Source: Cytophagaceae bacterium
GTDB lineage: Bacteria > Bacteroidota > Bacteroidia > Cytophagales > Cytophagaceae
Length of the DNA stretch: 64,000 nucleotides
Direction: 5' to 3'
NCBI GenBank assembly: GCA_025454925.1
Contig: JALONM010000005.1
Coordinates: 81,476 to 145,475 of the forward strand
Positions within the stretch are counted from its first letter, which is position 1. Each line of letters begins with the position of its first letter. Positions 43,510 to 53,423 of this stretch are shown here, piece by piece. The notes under the pieces are model-generated. The model saw only the letters and a list, made by a program, of their open reading frames with translations, ran no database searches and was not told the DNA's origin. The translations under genes and the position numbers were made by a program.

Positions 43510-45434
43510 AACATTTGTCCGCCATATTCTTTTTTTTGATATGCCAGGCTTGTTTCATTGCTGGCAGTACTCATGCGTCGCATACTATTCGACTTGGGGA
43601 ACAAAGTTCACTTGTGTACACCACAAACTTTCCGTACGAAATATTTATAGACAGTCTTAATCAGGCAGATGTTGAACACTGCAATCAACATCCAGAGTTG
43701 TTTTCTGTCAGCACAATTAGAAAACCTAAGCTGCGCGCTGGATATAATCATTGGATAAAAATGCGTTTTCTCCGATCGGAAAATAACCAGGTTCCATTTG
43801 TATTGGAATTTTATGATTTCAAAATAGACTCCATCACCGTCTATTGGTTCCTACACGACTCATTAATTCAGCGAGAATCTCAAGGCGATCAGATGCCGTT
43901 TGAAACTAAACCCATAGCGCATAAAAACTTCAGTTTTATTATTCCTCCGCATCCGCTCGACACCTTAGTTCTGTTGGTTAAAATTCGTAGCAGTCATACC
44001 GATGATTATATCTCGGTGATTAAATCGCTACCTTATTTTTCACAATACAGCAATGCAGAATACTTTTCCCTGGGGTTGTTCTATGGAATTTTAGTTTTCG
44101 TTTTTTTCTTTAACCTGGTACGGTTATTTACAAAAAAGAAAATCGCTCATATATTTTATTGTTTATACGTCCTTGCTTACGCGTGTTTTTCGTTTTCGCT
44201 GGACGGACTGGGTTTTCAATATCTATGGCCAGAGATCCCACAGATCAATAATTTGGTTACTGCAATTTCGCTCTGTGCGGCAACGTGCGCACAATTGTTG
44301 TTCAACTACAGCTTTCACCAATCGTACCATTTCCCCACTTCGCTAAAACCATGGCTTGTGACGATCTTATGCCTCCGGATCATACATTTGATGGTAGTTG
44401 TTTTTTGGTTTCCGGAATGGAAATTCCTTATCATTCTGGAAGTTCCATATTTCCTGTTTATGATTTATATAAGTATAGAAAATATCAAACGAAAGAACAT
44501 AGCGTCGCTCTATTACATTTCTGGAATTTCTTTTTTTCTGCTTGGATTTACCATCAATTCCTTTCGTGCCTTTGGCTGGATCAAAGGTTCCTTATTCACG
44601 CTATATTCTCCTAACATAGGTGTAACGTTTGAAATGTTCTGTTTTATTTTTGGCTTGGCCTATCAATCCAAATTATCCCTCATTGAAAAGATAACCAAGG
44701 AAGAGGTTTTACTACAAAAAAAACTACGCCAATCGGAACTGGAATCTGCCATTAAAAGTGCTGCCGCGAAGGTTGACCGGAAAAACAAATTGATTCAGAA
44801 AATTAATCTGGAGTTGGAAACCTTCATATATAAATCCTACCACAACCTGAGAGGGCCTATCAGTACCCTGAAAGGTTTGTTTATGCTGCCGGCACAAACG
44901 GAACATCAGCAACAAACCATAATTGATCACGCCACACGCACCACTGATTTGCTTGAACAAGATATTGTGATGATTTCTAAAGTTTCTGAAATCACACATC
45001 ATTCAATACAATTAGAGCGCATGGATCTGACACATCTCGTACTAAGCTTCTTCCCGGAAGCTCCCATACGTTTGAATGGAGCCTACCAGGATTTCTTTGT
45101 GCAAGGCGACCGACAATTATTAACAGAAGGTGTAGGCTATGTGCGTATTATTACCGATCGGCTAAAAAAATCGCCGGAAGCAGAAATCACTATTCAACTT
45201 CAAAAAATCGAAAACACCATTGAATGTTTATGGAGAATTCCCAATGATTCCTTGCTTGAAAAAAACATTCGGTTATTTTTCACTCCCTACAACATTGATT
45301 TAAAATTTTTACATCAATTAAATCACGAACCCTATCTAGTAAATTGTGTCATGCATCGGTTGAGAGGAGATATTTTTATTAGCCGGTACGATGGCAACTA
45401 TTTAGATCTGCGGGTGCGTTCCAAACTTATTTAG
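43506..45434 (+). CDS. 7TMR-DISM protein with degenerate histidine-kinase module (2)
   Basis: A 642-residue paralogue of the gene at 41587 with the same domain order. The phosphoacceptor segment 'FIYKSYHNLRGPISTLKGLF' keeps the histidine (about residue 445), but the ATPase part again lacks clear nucleotide-binding motifs. The ATG overlaps the preceding stop codon (ATGA), so the two are translated together and may form a heterodimer in which one subunit carries the histidine and neither carries a normal ATPase. No response regulator is adjacent. The tandem paralogues are about one-third identical by eye. Confidence 0.78.
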   Translation: MKHLSAIFFFLICQACFIAGSTHASHTIRLGEQSSLVYTTNFPYEIFIDSLNQADVEHCNQHPELFSVSTIRKPKLRAGYNHWIKMRFLRSENNQVPFVLEFYDFKIDSITVYWFLHDSLIQRESQGDQMPFETKPIAHKNFSFIIPPHPLDTLVLLVKIRSSHTDDYISVIKSLPYFSQYSNAEYFSLGLFYGILVFVFFFNLVRLFTKKKIAHIFYCLYVLAYACFSFSLDGLGFQYLWPEIPQINNLVTAISLCAATCAQLLFNYSFHQSYHFPTSLKPWLVTILCLRIIHLMVVVFWFPEWKFLIILEVPYFLFMIYISIENIKRKNIASLYYISGISFFLLGFTINSFRAFGWIKGSLFTLYSPNIGVTFEMFCFIFGLAYQSKLSLIEKITKEEVLLQKKLRQSELESAIKSAAAKVDRKNKLIQKINLELETFIYKSYHNLRGPISTLKGLFMLPAQTEHQQQTIIDHATRTTDLLEQDIVMISKVSEITHHSIQLERMDLTHLVLSFFPEAPIRLNGAYQDFFVQGDRQLLTEGVGYVRIITDRLKKSPEAEITIQLQKIENTIECLWRIPNDSLLEKNIRLFFTPYNIDLKFLHQLNHEPYLVNCVMHRLRGDIFISRYDGNYLDLRVRSKLI

Positions 45435-45448
45435 CAGGGTGGCACAAT

Positions 45449-45482
45449 AAAAAGCGCCTGCCATACTTGATGACAGGCGCCT
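45449..45482 (-). terminator. Terminator for the BNR-repeat protein gene
   Basis: On the minus strand AAGGCGCCTG ... CAGGCGCTTTTT, about 150 bases after the stop codon at 45632. Confidence 0.6.
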
Positions 45483-45631
45483 TGCTGCGATACTTGTTTT
45501 TCCGGACTAAAAAAATAAACAATATAAACAGGAAACAGGGACCAATATACCGGAAACGAACGCAGTACCGAGCCATTTATGCCAGACCGGACATCCGCTT
45601 CCTGGACATCCGGCACTTGCATGAAAGCTGG

Positions 45632-48379
45632 TTATTTTATTTTTTCGATGATGCGAACTTCTTTTTTACCTGAAGTAAACTCAATCACCAAGTGATACAA
45701 ACCTGCAGGAACTTCATTGCCAAAAACGAAATCTGCATTTCCTTCCACACGCTTCTGAGCGAATACTGTTTTACCGATAGAATTCACCAACATTACCGAA
45801 GCGATGTTCTGATTAGTGCGCAGAGTGAAATCATTGCTGGAAGGGTTAGGATAAACAGTGATTTCATGCACAAATTCTTGTCCCTCTTCAACCACGCGAG
45901 CATTGCACAATGGCAATGCACGACAATATGTTTTATACCATGGACTCACATTATAATTGACGCCGGCACAAACATTGGCACCACTAGTATAGTATTGACC
46001 TGGAGTAAAGGTATAGCTTGTTCCTGTATTAGAACCATTGCTGCTGGCATCTGCGGCCACCCACCATTGCTGAGAAGTGGCATTTGTCAGCAAATCACTA
46101 CGCAATTGATAGGTAACAGGCTGCCCAGTAGACACACATGAGGGACCGTTGATTTCCAATAAAGGCTCTGTTACATTTTCGTATAATGGAGATTCCCAAA
46201 TTCCACGTCCATAGGTAGCAGCGAGTATTTTATTGGAAGTATAATTAATTTCCAATTCGTTTACTTCTACATAAGGCAAATGTTCCATGTAAGGTATCCA
46301 ATCACTCATGTTATTATTTTTATAGTATACGCCTGCCGCCATTCCTAAATAAATTCCTTCAGAAGAGCCTTTTTGAATCGTCGCCGACAATGCATACAGA
46401 GGCGGTAAACTCCCAGTAATGTTTGTAAACGTTTGTCCTGCATTATTGCTTTGATATACTCCATTAAATGATGCCACTACCACTTTTTCCGGATTAGTAG
46501 GAGAAACAGCGATGTCGTTGGCATAAAAGGAATGTGTATATTCAGACCAGGTTTGACCACCATTTTTTGTAACAACCAACTTTCCACCTACAAATCCATA
46601 GATATAATTAGGATTAGAAGCCGCTACTTCAACATCTATAAATGCGCCGTATCCGAAATTTGAAAGTTGAGTCCAAGAACTACCACCATTATCGCTGCGG
46701 TATAATTCCGCAACACCCACATAGGTAATGTCTGGATTGGTAGGATGCATCACCCAAGGAGTAATCCAGTTAGCAAAGGAGCTATTCGGATTACCAATCC
46801 AGGAATTGGTTTGACCTCCATCAGTAGATTTATACATGCCACCCAACTGTGATGTCCCGTACATGATATTCGGATTGGAATGGTGGATCAAGGTTTCCAT
46901 TCCATCGGCCCCTAACCAGTCCTTCCAAACACCTGTGCTACCGCGAACGCTGGTACCATTATCCTGAGAACCACTGGAAATGATGGCTCCATTGGACGCA
47001 CAAGATCCTAGGCGGTACGCTTGACGAATTCCCAAGCCAGCGGACAAATCGGTCCATGTGGTTCCACCATTCACAGATTTATAAACGCCACCATCAGAAC
47101 CAGAATAGATGGTAGATCCTACATATTCCAAGGCATGCACATCGGCGTGGTTGTAGCTAAGACTATTTGGAAAAAACCATTCTGTCAGTGGAGAAAAAGA
47201 AAGACCTTTGTTAGTTGACTTCCAGCAAATGATTCCGGCGATAATAATTTCGGAAGCATTGGTAGGAGACGCGCAGATTGCCATGTCGTACCAGGCCTGT
47301 CCACCGGTGCCGGTGCCACTTGACTCGTATCCGAAAAAGTTTGTTCCTGCGGCAGAGCTTCCCGTGATCTGAGTGGCAAAGGATTGTCCGCTGTTATCCG
47401 AGAAATACAAAGCACCAAATTCACTTCCACGTGCCTGCACCAGGTATACATACTCGGGATTGGCAGGCGTTACGGCCAATAGCGTACGATCAAAAGACGG
47501 CAATGAAAGAACAGTAAATGAAACACCACCATTGGTTGATTTTAAAAATCCTGAATTTCCGGAACCGTATACCACGGAAGGATTTCCTGGCTTAAATTCT
47601 AAATCTTCAGCAAAGTTGGCAGACACTAGTACCCAGGAGGTCCCTCCGTTGGTAGATCTGATTACTCCGGCGCTGGTTGCTGCCAATACCGTATTGGCCT
47701 GTGTTGGATGAATGAGGATTTTGGATATGCGCCAGGCAGATGCATCGTTGTATACATTCACCCAGGTTGCCCCAGCATCAGTAGACTTCATGATTAATCC
47801 ATTGTCTGTTCCCATGTACACAATATTTGGATTGCTTGGCACCAGGGAAATACTGTAGATTTTCATAAATGGAAGATTGTCGGTAAGGGATGCCCAAGTA
47901 AGACCACCATTGATCGACTTCCAGCATCCACCACCCGGAGAACCTACGTATAAAACGTTCTGGTTACTTGGGTTCACGGCCACGCAGGTTACACGACCCA
48001 CACCAGGGTTCCAGCCACTGGTTGGATTTTTTCTATCCGGGCCCAATTCAACCCAGTTGGATTGTGTATTCTGAGCGGTGCGGGAAAGTTTAGAAGCAGC
48101 CATGCGCGCTTCGTATTTTTTAAACCCACTCCAGTCATCACTGGCTTCCTTCAATATATATCCATCTTTATCCATTTTACGAAGCATTTCATACTCCCAA
48201 CGCTTGTATTGTTTGTAACCACTACCTTTGTCAGTTCCGTTTTCTTTAAAATACTTTTCTGCTTCTTCTTTTACTTTGTAATAATTAACGTTCTCTTCGT
48301 TCATAAGCTCTACCCAGCGCTGGCCATAGAGGCTGGCTACCAAGAGCATCAAAATGATTGGGAGTAGTTTTGTTTTCAT
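45632..48379 (-). CDS. T9SS-exported BNR/Asp-box (sortilin-like propeller) protein
   Basis: A 915-residue secreted protein. Signal peptide (about residues 1-19, ending 'SLYGQ'), a helical charged segment (about 20-95), then about 640 residues of BNR/Asp-box repeats, each with 'S.DGG.TW' ('KSINGGLTWASL', 'KSTDAGATWVNV', 'RSTNGGTSWVLV', 'KSVNGGTTWTDL'). This is the layout of sortilin/VPS10-like or sialidase-type beta propellers; catalytic residues for hydrolysis are not evident, so substrate is unknown. Residues 745-825 form a Cys/Trp module shared with the xylanase at 36368, followed by a type A T9SS sorting domain (about 836-915). It has no partner gene nearby. Confidence 0.88.
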   Translation of the reverse strand: MKTKLLPIILMLLVASLYGQRWVELMNEENVNYYKVKEEAEKYFKENGTDKGSGYKQYKRWEYEMLRKMDKDGYILKEASDDWSGFKKYEARMAASKLSRTAQNTQSNWVELGPDRKNPTSGWNPGVGRVTCVAVNPSNQNVLYVGSPGGGCWKSINGGLTWASLTDNLPFMKIYSISLVPSNPNIVYMGTDNGLIMKSTDAGATWVNVYNDASAWRISKILIHPTQANTVLAATSAGVIRSTNGGTSWVLVSANFAEDLEFKPGNPSVVYGSGNSGFLKSTNGGVSFTVLSLPSFDRTLLAVTPANPEYVYLVQARGSEFGALYFSDNSGQSFATQITGSSAAGTNFFGYESSGTGTGGQAWYDMAICASPTNASEIIIAGIICWKSTNKGLSFSPLTEWFFPNSLSYNHADVHALEYVGSTIYSGSDGGVYKSVNGGTTWTDLSAGLGIRQAYRLGSCASNGAIISSGSQDNGTSVRGSTGVWKDWLGADGMETLIHHSNPNIMYGTSQLGGMYKSTDGGQTNSWIGNPNSSFANWITPWVMHPTNPDITYVGVAELYRSDNGGSSWTQLSNFGYGAFIDVEVAASNPNYIYGFVGGKLVVTKNGGQTWSEYTHSFYANDIAVSPTNPEKVVVASFNGVYQSNNAGQTFTNITGSLPPLYALSATIQKGSSEGIYLGMAAGVYYKNNNMSDWIPYMEHLPYVEVNELEINYTSNKILAATYGRGIWESPLYENVTEPLLEINGPSCVSTGQPVTYQLRSDLLTNATSQQWWVAADASSNGSNTGTSYTFTPGQYYTSGANVCAGVNYNVSPWYKTYCRALPLCNARVVEEGQEFVHEITVYPNPSSNDFTLRTNQNIASVMLVNSIGKTVFAQKRVEGNADFVFGNEVPAGLYHLVIEFTSGKKEVRIIEKIK

Positions 48380-49050
48380 AGATTTAGTTTAGATAAGTGT
48401 TTGTATGCAGCTTGCTGCAAAACAAAACTCCGTTATTTTTTAGTTAGAAAAAATGAGGATTGACTGAACGGCATTAATATGGGGATCAACGGCAACGATT
48501 CTCCATAAACTACAATTTTTTATTCCCCCAATACACAGAAATCAGAATACTTGTTTAAACCAGCTTCGCACTTTTTTTGGTTGTTACAACTTCTATCCTG
48601 CGTAAATCCTATTCATTCAGGATGGAGTTCTGTTTTATCACATGCTTTCTTGTTTCATTTTTCTAAATCTTCAGTCGTTCCATTATGTAAAAAATTTAAC
48701 CTGTACGAGGCGGCTTTCAATCATGTTGTCTGTAGTAATTAGGAACTGGCTTATTTCCTGCGATACGAAACCGGAAGTACCTTTTTTCCTGGCATTCGAA
48801 TAGTGTGTTAGTATTGAGAATGGATATAAAAACCATTCCGAATCATTTTGCCAGGGCTAATAATAACGCGAACAAGGCTAAACGACACCATACACCACCT
48901 CTTGTGAGATTGAATTGAAAGAATCTTCATCCCGCATCGGAGTTGAGAATCCATCAAAAAAAGTTTATTTTCGCACTAACAAGAAACTACTTTCAGGTTA
49001 ACGGATGTTTGCGCATCCATTCAATTCATTAGGACATAATTCAAACTATA
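48380..49050. other. Noncoding region between divergent genes
   Basis: About 670 AT-rich bases holding the upstream regions of the BNR protein gene and the glycosyltransferase gene. No gene, RNA or repeat recognised. Confidence 0.5.
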
Positions 49051-50595
49051 GTGCATCCCATATCGGTTATTCTCATTTCCAAAAACGCCTCTAGCACCAT
49101 TCGCGCTTGTTTGAAATCTCTTTCAGATTTCCAGGAAGTGTTGCTTTTACTTGATGCATCAACCACTGACGATACCGGAATAATCGCTGGAGAATTCCCT
49201 AATGTTCGAGTTGCACATTCTCCATTTCTTGGTTTTGGAAAAATGAAAGCCCTTGCTCAACAACTCGCCAAGTACGACTGGGTATTCTCTATTGATAGCG
49301 ACGAGGTTGTGCCTTCCGAATTAAGTAAAGAAATACAAACACTTGTGCTCTCGGATCCAACGCAGGTGTATTATATACATCGAAAAAACCACTATCAGAA
49401 AAAACATATTGATGCTTGTGGATGGAATAATGATGTCATTCTGCGACTTTATAACAGAACATTCACAGGCTTCACGGATCGTCGCATTCACGAGAGTGTT
49501 TTCCTTCCCGAAGGGGCAAAGAAAAATCAATTAAAAAATTCATTACTGCATTACCCTTATTCAAACGTAAAAGGTCTACTAGAAAAACTAAATCATTATT
49601 CTGAATTATATGCCGAAGAAAATTTTCGTAAAAAGAAGAGCTCGACTGGCAAAGCCCTGTGGAAGGGAGCATTTACGTTTTTCAAAGATTATATCCTAAG
49701 AAAAGGGATTTTCTATGGAAGCGAAGGTTTTTTAATTTCCCTTTGCAATGCCAACGGCGCTTTTTACAAATATTATAAGCTGAAAGAACGAAATGAAAAA
49801 CTACGCATTTCACTGATAGTAAGCACCTACAACAGACCCGATGCGCTGGAGCTGGTATTAAAAAGTGTTTTTAATCAACGAATACTGCCTTATGAAATCA
49901 TTCTTGCTGATGATGGAAGCAAGACGGAAACTCGCACCCTGATTGAAAAATTCCAGCAACAATCTCCTGTACCGATGAAGCATGTTTGGCACGAAGACAC
50001 AGGATTTCGATTGGCAGAAATCCGAAACAAAGCTATTGCTGCGGCGGAGGGGGAATTTATCAGTATGATTGACGGGGACATGTTACTGCATCCTGACTTC
50101 CTTCTCATTTTAGTTAGCTTGGTGCAAAAAAACACCTATTATCAAGGCAAGAGAGTGCTATTAACAAAAGAAAAAACTGAACAGCTCCTAGAATCAGGAC
50201 AGCAACCTCGATTGAATTTCTTCTCGTCCGGATTTAAAAATCGCTTCAATACGATTTCTTCATCCTTTCTAAGCCCTTTACTGACAAAAAAGAAAAACAC
50301 AATCAACGCAGTGAAAGGATGCAGTATGCATTTCTGGAAGGAAGATGCCATTCGTATCAATGGATTTAATCAGAATTTTGTTGGCTGGGGAAGAGAAGAC
50401 TCTGAATTTGTTTGTCGTCTTTTGAACAAAGGAATAAAGCGAAAGAATATTGTATTCGGTTCTGTGGCATACCATCTTTTTCATCCGGAAGCATCGAGAA
50501 CTATGTTGCCTGAAAATGACCAAATACTGGCCCATGCCATCGAAGCAAAAACTACCTGGTGTGAAAATGGATTAAATCAGCACCTATTCCAATAA
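49051..50595 (+). CDS. Bifunctional protein with two GT2 glycosyltransferase domains
   Basis: A 514-residue protein starting with GTG. Domain 1 (about residues 1-235) is LgtF/WaaE-like: 'PISVILISKNASSTIRACLK', 'LLLLDASTTDDTG', 'DWVFSIDSDEVVPSEL', and 'FYGSEGFLISLCNANGAFYK' near its end, the layout of lipid-A-core heptose/glucose transferases. Domain 2 (about 250-505) is a GT2 with 'ISLIVSTYNRPDALELVLKS', 'ILADDGSKTET', 'SMIDGDMLLHPDF' and 'NFVGWGREDSEFVCRLLNKG', typical of chondroitin-synthase-like/galactosyltransferase-type enzymes. The fusion suggests one protein adding two sugars to an LPS core or similar glycan. No other core-assembly gene is next to it. Confidence 0.85.
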   Translation: MHPISVILISKNASSTIRACLKSLSDFQEVLLLLDASTTDDTGIIAGEFPNVRVAHSPFLGFGKMKALAQQLAKYDWVFSIDSDEVVPSELSKEIQTLVLSDPTQVYYIHRKNHYQKKHIDACGWNNDVILRLYNRTFTGFTDRRIHESVFLPEGAKKNQLKNSLLHYPYSNVKGLLEKLNHYSELYAEENFRKKKSSTGKALWKGAFTFFKDYILRKGIFYGSEGFLISLCNANGAFYKYYKLKERNEKLRISLIVSTYNRPDALELVLKSVFNQRILPYEIILADDGSKTETRTLIEKFQQQSPVPMKHVWHEDTGFRLAEIRNKAIAAAEGEFISMIDGDMLLHPDFLLILVSLVQKNTYYQGKRVLLTKEKTEQLLESGQQPRLNFFSSGFKNRFNTISSSFLSPLLTKKKNTINAVKGCSMHFWKEDAIRINGFNQNFVGWGREDSEFVCRLLNKGIKRKNIVFGSVAYHLFHPEASRTMLPENDQILAHAIEAKTTWCENGLNQHLFQ

Positions 50596-50624
50596 AATCC
50601 TTTCCCATAATACCGCTCTATGCG

Positions 50625-53372
50625 CTAGTTGCCTACCAGCATAAACGGAGCCCAGCAATATGGACGAGCGAATTTTTCATCCGACAACAACATCAACTTG
50701 CTTTGCCGTAGCGCTTGCCGGTAAGTTCCCTTTGATTTTACTAGTTGAGTGTAAAAATGGATCATAAGAGCCGAAGTAGATTCATCGGAAACCGACCATA
50801 ATGAAAGTACCAAGTTCCTGGCACCTGCATACAACAAAGCACGGCTCAGCCCTATTAAACCTTCGCCTTTGGCTACTTTCCCCAAGCCCGTCTGGCATGC
50901 AGATAAGGTTACCAGATCTGCGGCGAGTTGTAAATTATAAATCTCTCCGGAATATAAATGTCCGTCTTGACCACCACTGGTATCTGCACTTAAGTAAATT
51001 TGTGAAAGCTCGGGTTTATCCTCATTCACAATTCCATGGGTGGCAAAATGAATCCACTTGGTATCGGCAGGAATTTTCCGTTTCACGTTCCACTCGGTGG
51101 CCTTATCAAAGGTAAAGGAAAAACAATGCTCCCCAGACTTAAGCAACATCCGCTCTATGGAATCTACTTCTGCTTTAGACCCAGGCAAGTTATTGATTCC
51201 ATATTTAGAAAAATTAATGGGGGCGCATAGGTATATTCCATTCCCTGGCTTGCTAGGCTTGCGTCGCATGGAATTCATCAACGATGCTGAATATTGAATC
51301 GCTACACTGTATTTTTTTACAAGAAAAGGCGCTTCCGAAAATCGATACTCGCCTTTCATTCGCTTTGTCATTAAGGCCTCATACGGCAAGGTACTCAGGC
51401 GCGCTTCCGGAATGATGGTGAGTTGCTGTATGCGTGCAGGAATAGAGATACGAAACAACTGACGATACAAATCAAAAGAGATACGCGCCAGGAGTTCTTT
51501 ATGATCAAACTTAATTGCATTTCTGAATCCTTTCAATTCGCGCACAATATCCATCGTAATCGGACGCTCGTAGGCTTCAAACTTTTTGTGATCTAAATAA
51601 AAAACATACAAGGTATGCGTGCTGTCAGAAATGCTGTAACTTAGCAATGCCTCCGTAGGTGCCAGTAGTGCCTGAATATCCTGTACTGTAGCCGATTTTA
51701 CGTCGTACTTCAAGGAATAATATTCCGGAAATTTAACTTCCAATTCCCGCACAAAGGAATCGTACGTGCGATTAAGGGCAAAGAGTTCTTGTTTCCATTG
51801 CATTTCCAATTCCGGAGACTTTTTCTCGGCAATTTTCTGCTCTAAGGCCGCAATGGCAGCAGTAAAGCTTTTTTCCTCTTGTAAATACGCATCCGGAATA
51901 TTAGCAAATTGTTTGGCTTCTGCATCTGAAATGGCTTCTTGAAGAATAGCGGATTTACTCTTTTCCGAAAACATAAATGCCTTTTCCAGATACGTTCGCT
52001 TATTAGTAGAATTTTCTGCCAACAAAAAACAGACGCGCAACGCTTCCTCATACACATGAGCCGCAGAAGCACTCAGTTCCAACTTATCTGCTTTATTGGT
52101 GCGCAATTGCCGAATCGTGTTGATGAGTGTATCGCAGGTATACAAGCACTCCAATGCCAACAACAGATTCTTTTTCTTTAAGGTTTTATTCAGATATTCC
52201 GACTGCAAAACCTGCGCTTTAATCAGTAAGGAATTAAGCATCAAACTTGACTGGTAATAACTCCGAATCCCAGGATTCTTATTTAAGTCTGGATCCTGAA
52301 ACGTTTGAGAGTTGGCAATGAGTGCCTCCTGTACTTGCTGCAATGACCTTTTATAATCGTTCTGTTGAGCATACAACAGAGCCTCCTGATTAAGTATGCT
52401 GGCTATTTCAGGATGTTTGTCTCCAAATATTTTTTTATACATCTGTTTAGCCAGATCGTAAAAGCGAATAGCATCTTCGGCATTCCCATTTTCCTGATGT
52501 AGCTGTCCGATACTTGCATACACAAACGCAATGGTAGGATGCTGATCTCCGTATAAGGTTTTCCAGATTGTCAAACCTGCCTGGTACTGAGCGAGAGCTT
52601 CACTGGTATTTCCACGCTTTCTTGCAATGGAGGCTAGGTTATTGTACACAAGCCCGACTTTGGGGTGAGCATTTCCGTACAATTTTTCATACACCTCCTT
52701 TGCTGCTGAAAACTTTTCCTCAGCCTCATTTAGTTTATGTAAACTTGAAAAAACAAGCCCTAAATCATTATAACAAGCGGCCAGTTCCTCTTGTTTGATT
52801 TCACTTTTGGCCGATTGCCTGATCCGAAGGCACTGATTAAGTTGTTCCAATGCCAATTCATGATTCCCTTTGTTCCAATTCAATACACCGAGGTAATTTA
52901 AAATAAGCGCCTCGTCAGCGGTAGATTTTACCTTTTGATTCAATGTCAAGGCTTCGTAAAAGGCTCGCTCCGCCATTTCCGATTTGCCCGCCGCTTGCAG
53001 AGATAAGCCTTGCAATAAATTCCAGCGAAGCCAATTGGAGGGCGTGCCGCTTTTTTCAAGCACCGTCTTTACCCGCGCCGAAAGGTTGGTAAATTCATCC
53101 TGTTTGCCTAGCCAATAATAACAATGCAATTGCCCCAGTTGCGCTTGAATAGCCTCTGAATATTTTTTTTCTGACTGTGCCGTTTGTTCGATCTGCACGA
53201 AATTCAAGCGAGCCTCTTCGTACTTTCCGGAACGCAGCAACGAATCCGCCAGTAGCATTCTGGGGACAACACGTTGCCCGGAAACTAAACCTACTATTCC
53301 GAGTATAAAAAACAAGCCCCAACAACCGGAAGGTAGGGAACGAGAAAGTTGATAAGTTAAGAATAGGCTCAT
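50625..53372 (-). CDS. TPR-CHAT protein (caspase-like)
   Basis: A 915-residue protein. After an N-terminal hydrophobic segment (residues 15-35) come about ten TPRs (about 40-370; 'ACYNDLGLVFSSLHKLNEAE', 'LAQYQAGLTIWKTLYGDQHP', 'HPEIASILNQEALLYAQQND'), a helical coiled section (400-530) and a C-terminal CHAT domain with the catalytic dyad H779 ('HFATHGIVNE') and C826 ('TLSACQTGLGK'). CHAT proteases are caspase/gingipain relatives; TPR-CHAT proteins include the craspase-type proteases of phage defence, but also many orphan proteins like this one, whose substrate is unknown. The hydrophobic N-terminus suggests export or membrane anchoring, unlike cytosolic defence CHATs. Confidence 0.87.
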   Translation of the reverse strand: MSLFLTYQLSRSLPSGCWGLFFILGIVGLVSGQRVVPRMLLADSLLRSGKYEEARLNFVQIEQTAQSEKKYSEAIQAQLGQLHCYYWLGKQDEFTNLSARVKTVLEKSGTPSNWLRWNLLQGLSLQAAGKSEMAERAFYEALTLNQKVKSTADEALILNYLGVLNWNKGNHELALEQLNQCLRIRQSAKSEIKQEELAACYNDLGLVFSSLHKLNEAEEKFSAAKEVYEKLYGNAHPKVGLVYNNLASIARKRGNTSEALAQYQAGLTIWKTLYGDQHPTIAFVYASIGQLHQENGNAEDAIRFYDLAKQMYKKIFGDKHPEIASILNQEALLYAQQNDYKRSLQQVQEALIANSQTFQDPDLNKNPGIRSYYQSSLMLNSLLIKAQVLQSEYLNKTLKKKNLLLALECLYTCDTLINTIRQLRTNKADKLELSASAAHVYEEALRVCFLLAENSTNKRTYLEKAFMFSEKSKSAILQEAISDAEAKQFANIPDAYLQEEKSFTAAIAALEQKIAEKKSPELEMQWKQELFALNRTYDSFVRELEVKFPEYYSLKYDVKSATVQDIQALLAPTEALLSYSISDSTHTLYVFYLDHKKFEAYERPITMDIVRELKGFRNAIKFDHKELLARISFDLYRQLFRISIPARIQQLTIIPEARLSTLPYEALMTKRMKGEYRFSEAPFLVKKYSVAIQYSASLMNSMRRKPSKPGNGIYLCAPINFSKYGINNLPGSKAEVDSIERMLLKSGEHCFSFTFDKATEWNVKRKIPADTKWIHFATHGIVNEDKPELSQIYLSADTSGGQDGHLYSGEIYNLQLAADLVTLSACQTGLGKVAKGEGLIGLSRALLYAGARNLVLSLWSVSDESTSALMIHFYTQLVKSKGTYRQALRQSKLMLLSDEKFARPYCWAPFMLVGN

Positions 53373-53423
53373 CGGTTTCTTTTTAGGTTGACGGTTTAAG
53401 CAACGTTCGATCCTTCTTGACAG

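Noticed and set aside
50625..53372. TPR-CHAT as part of a phage-defence (craspase-like) system
   Set aside because: There are no cas7-11 or other CRISPR genes and no effector genes nearby; the N-terminal hydrophobic segment argues against a cytosolic role.
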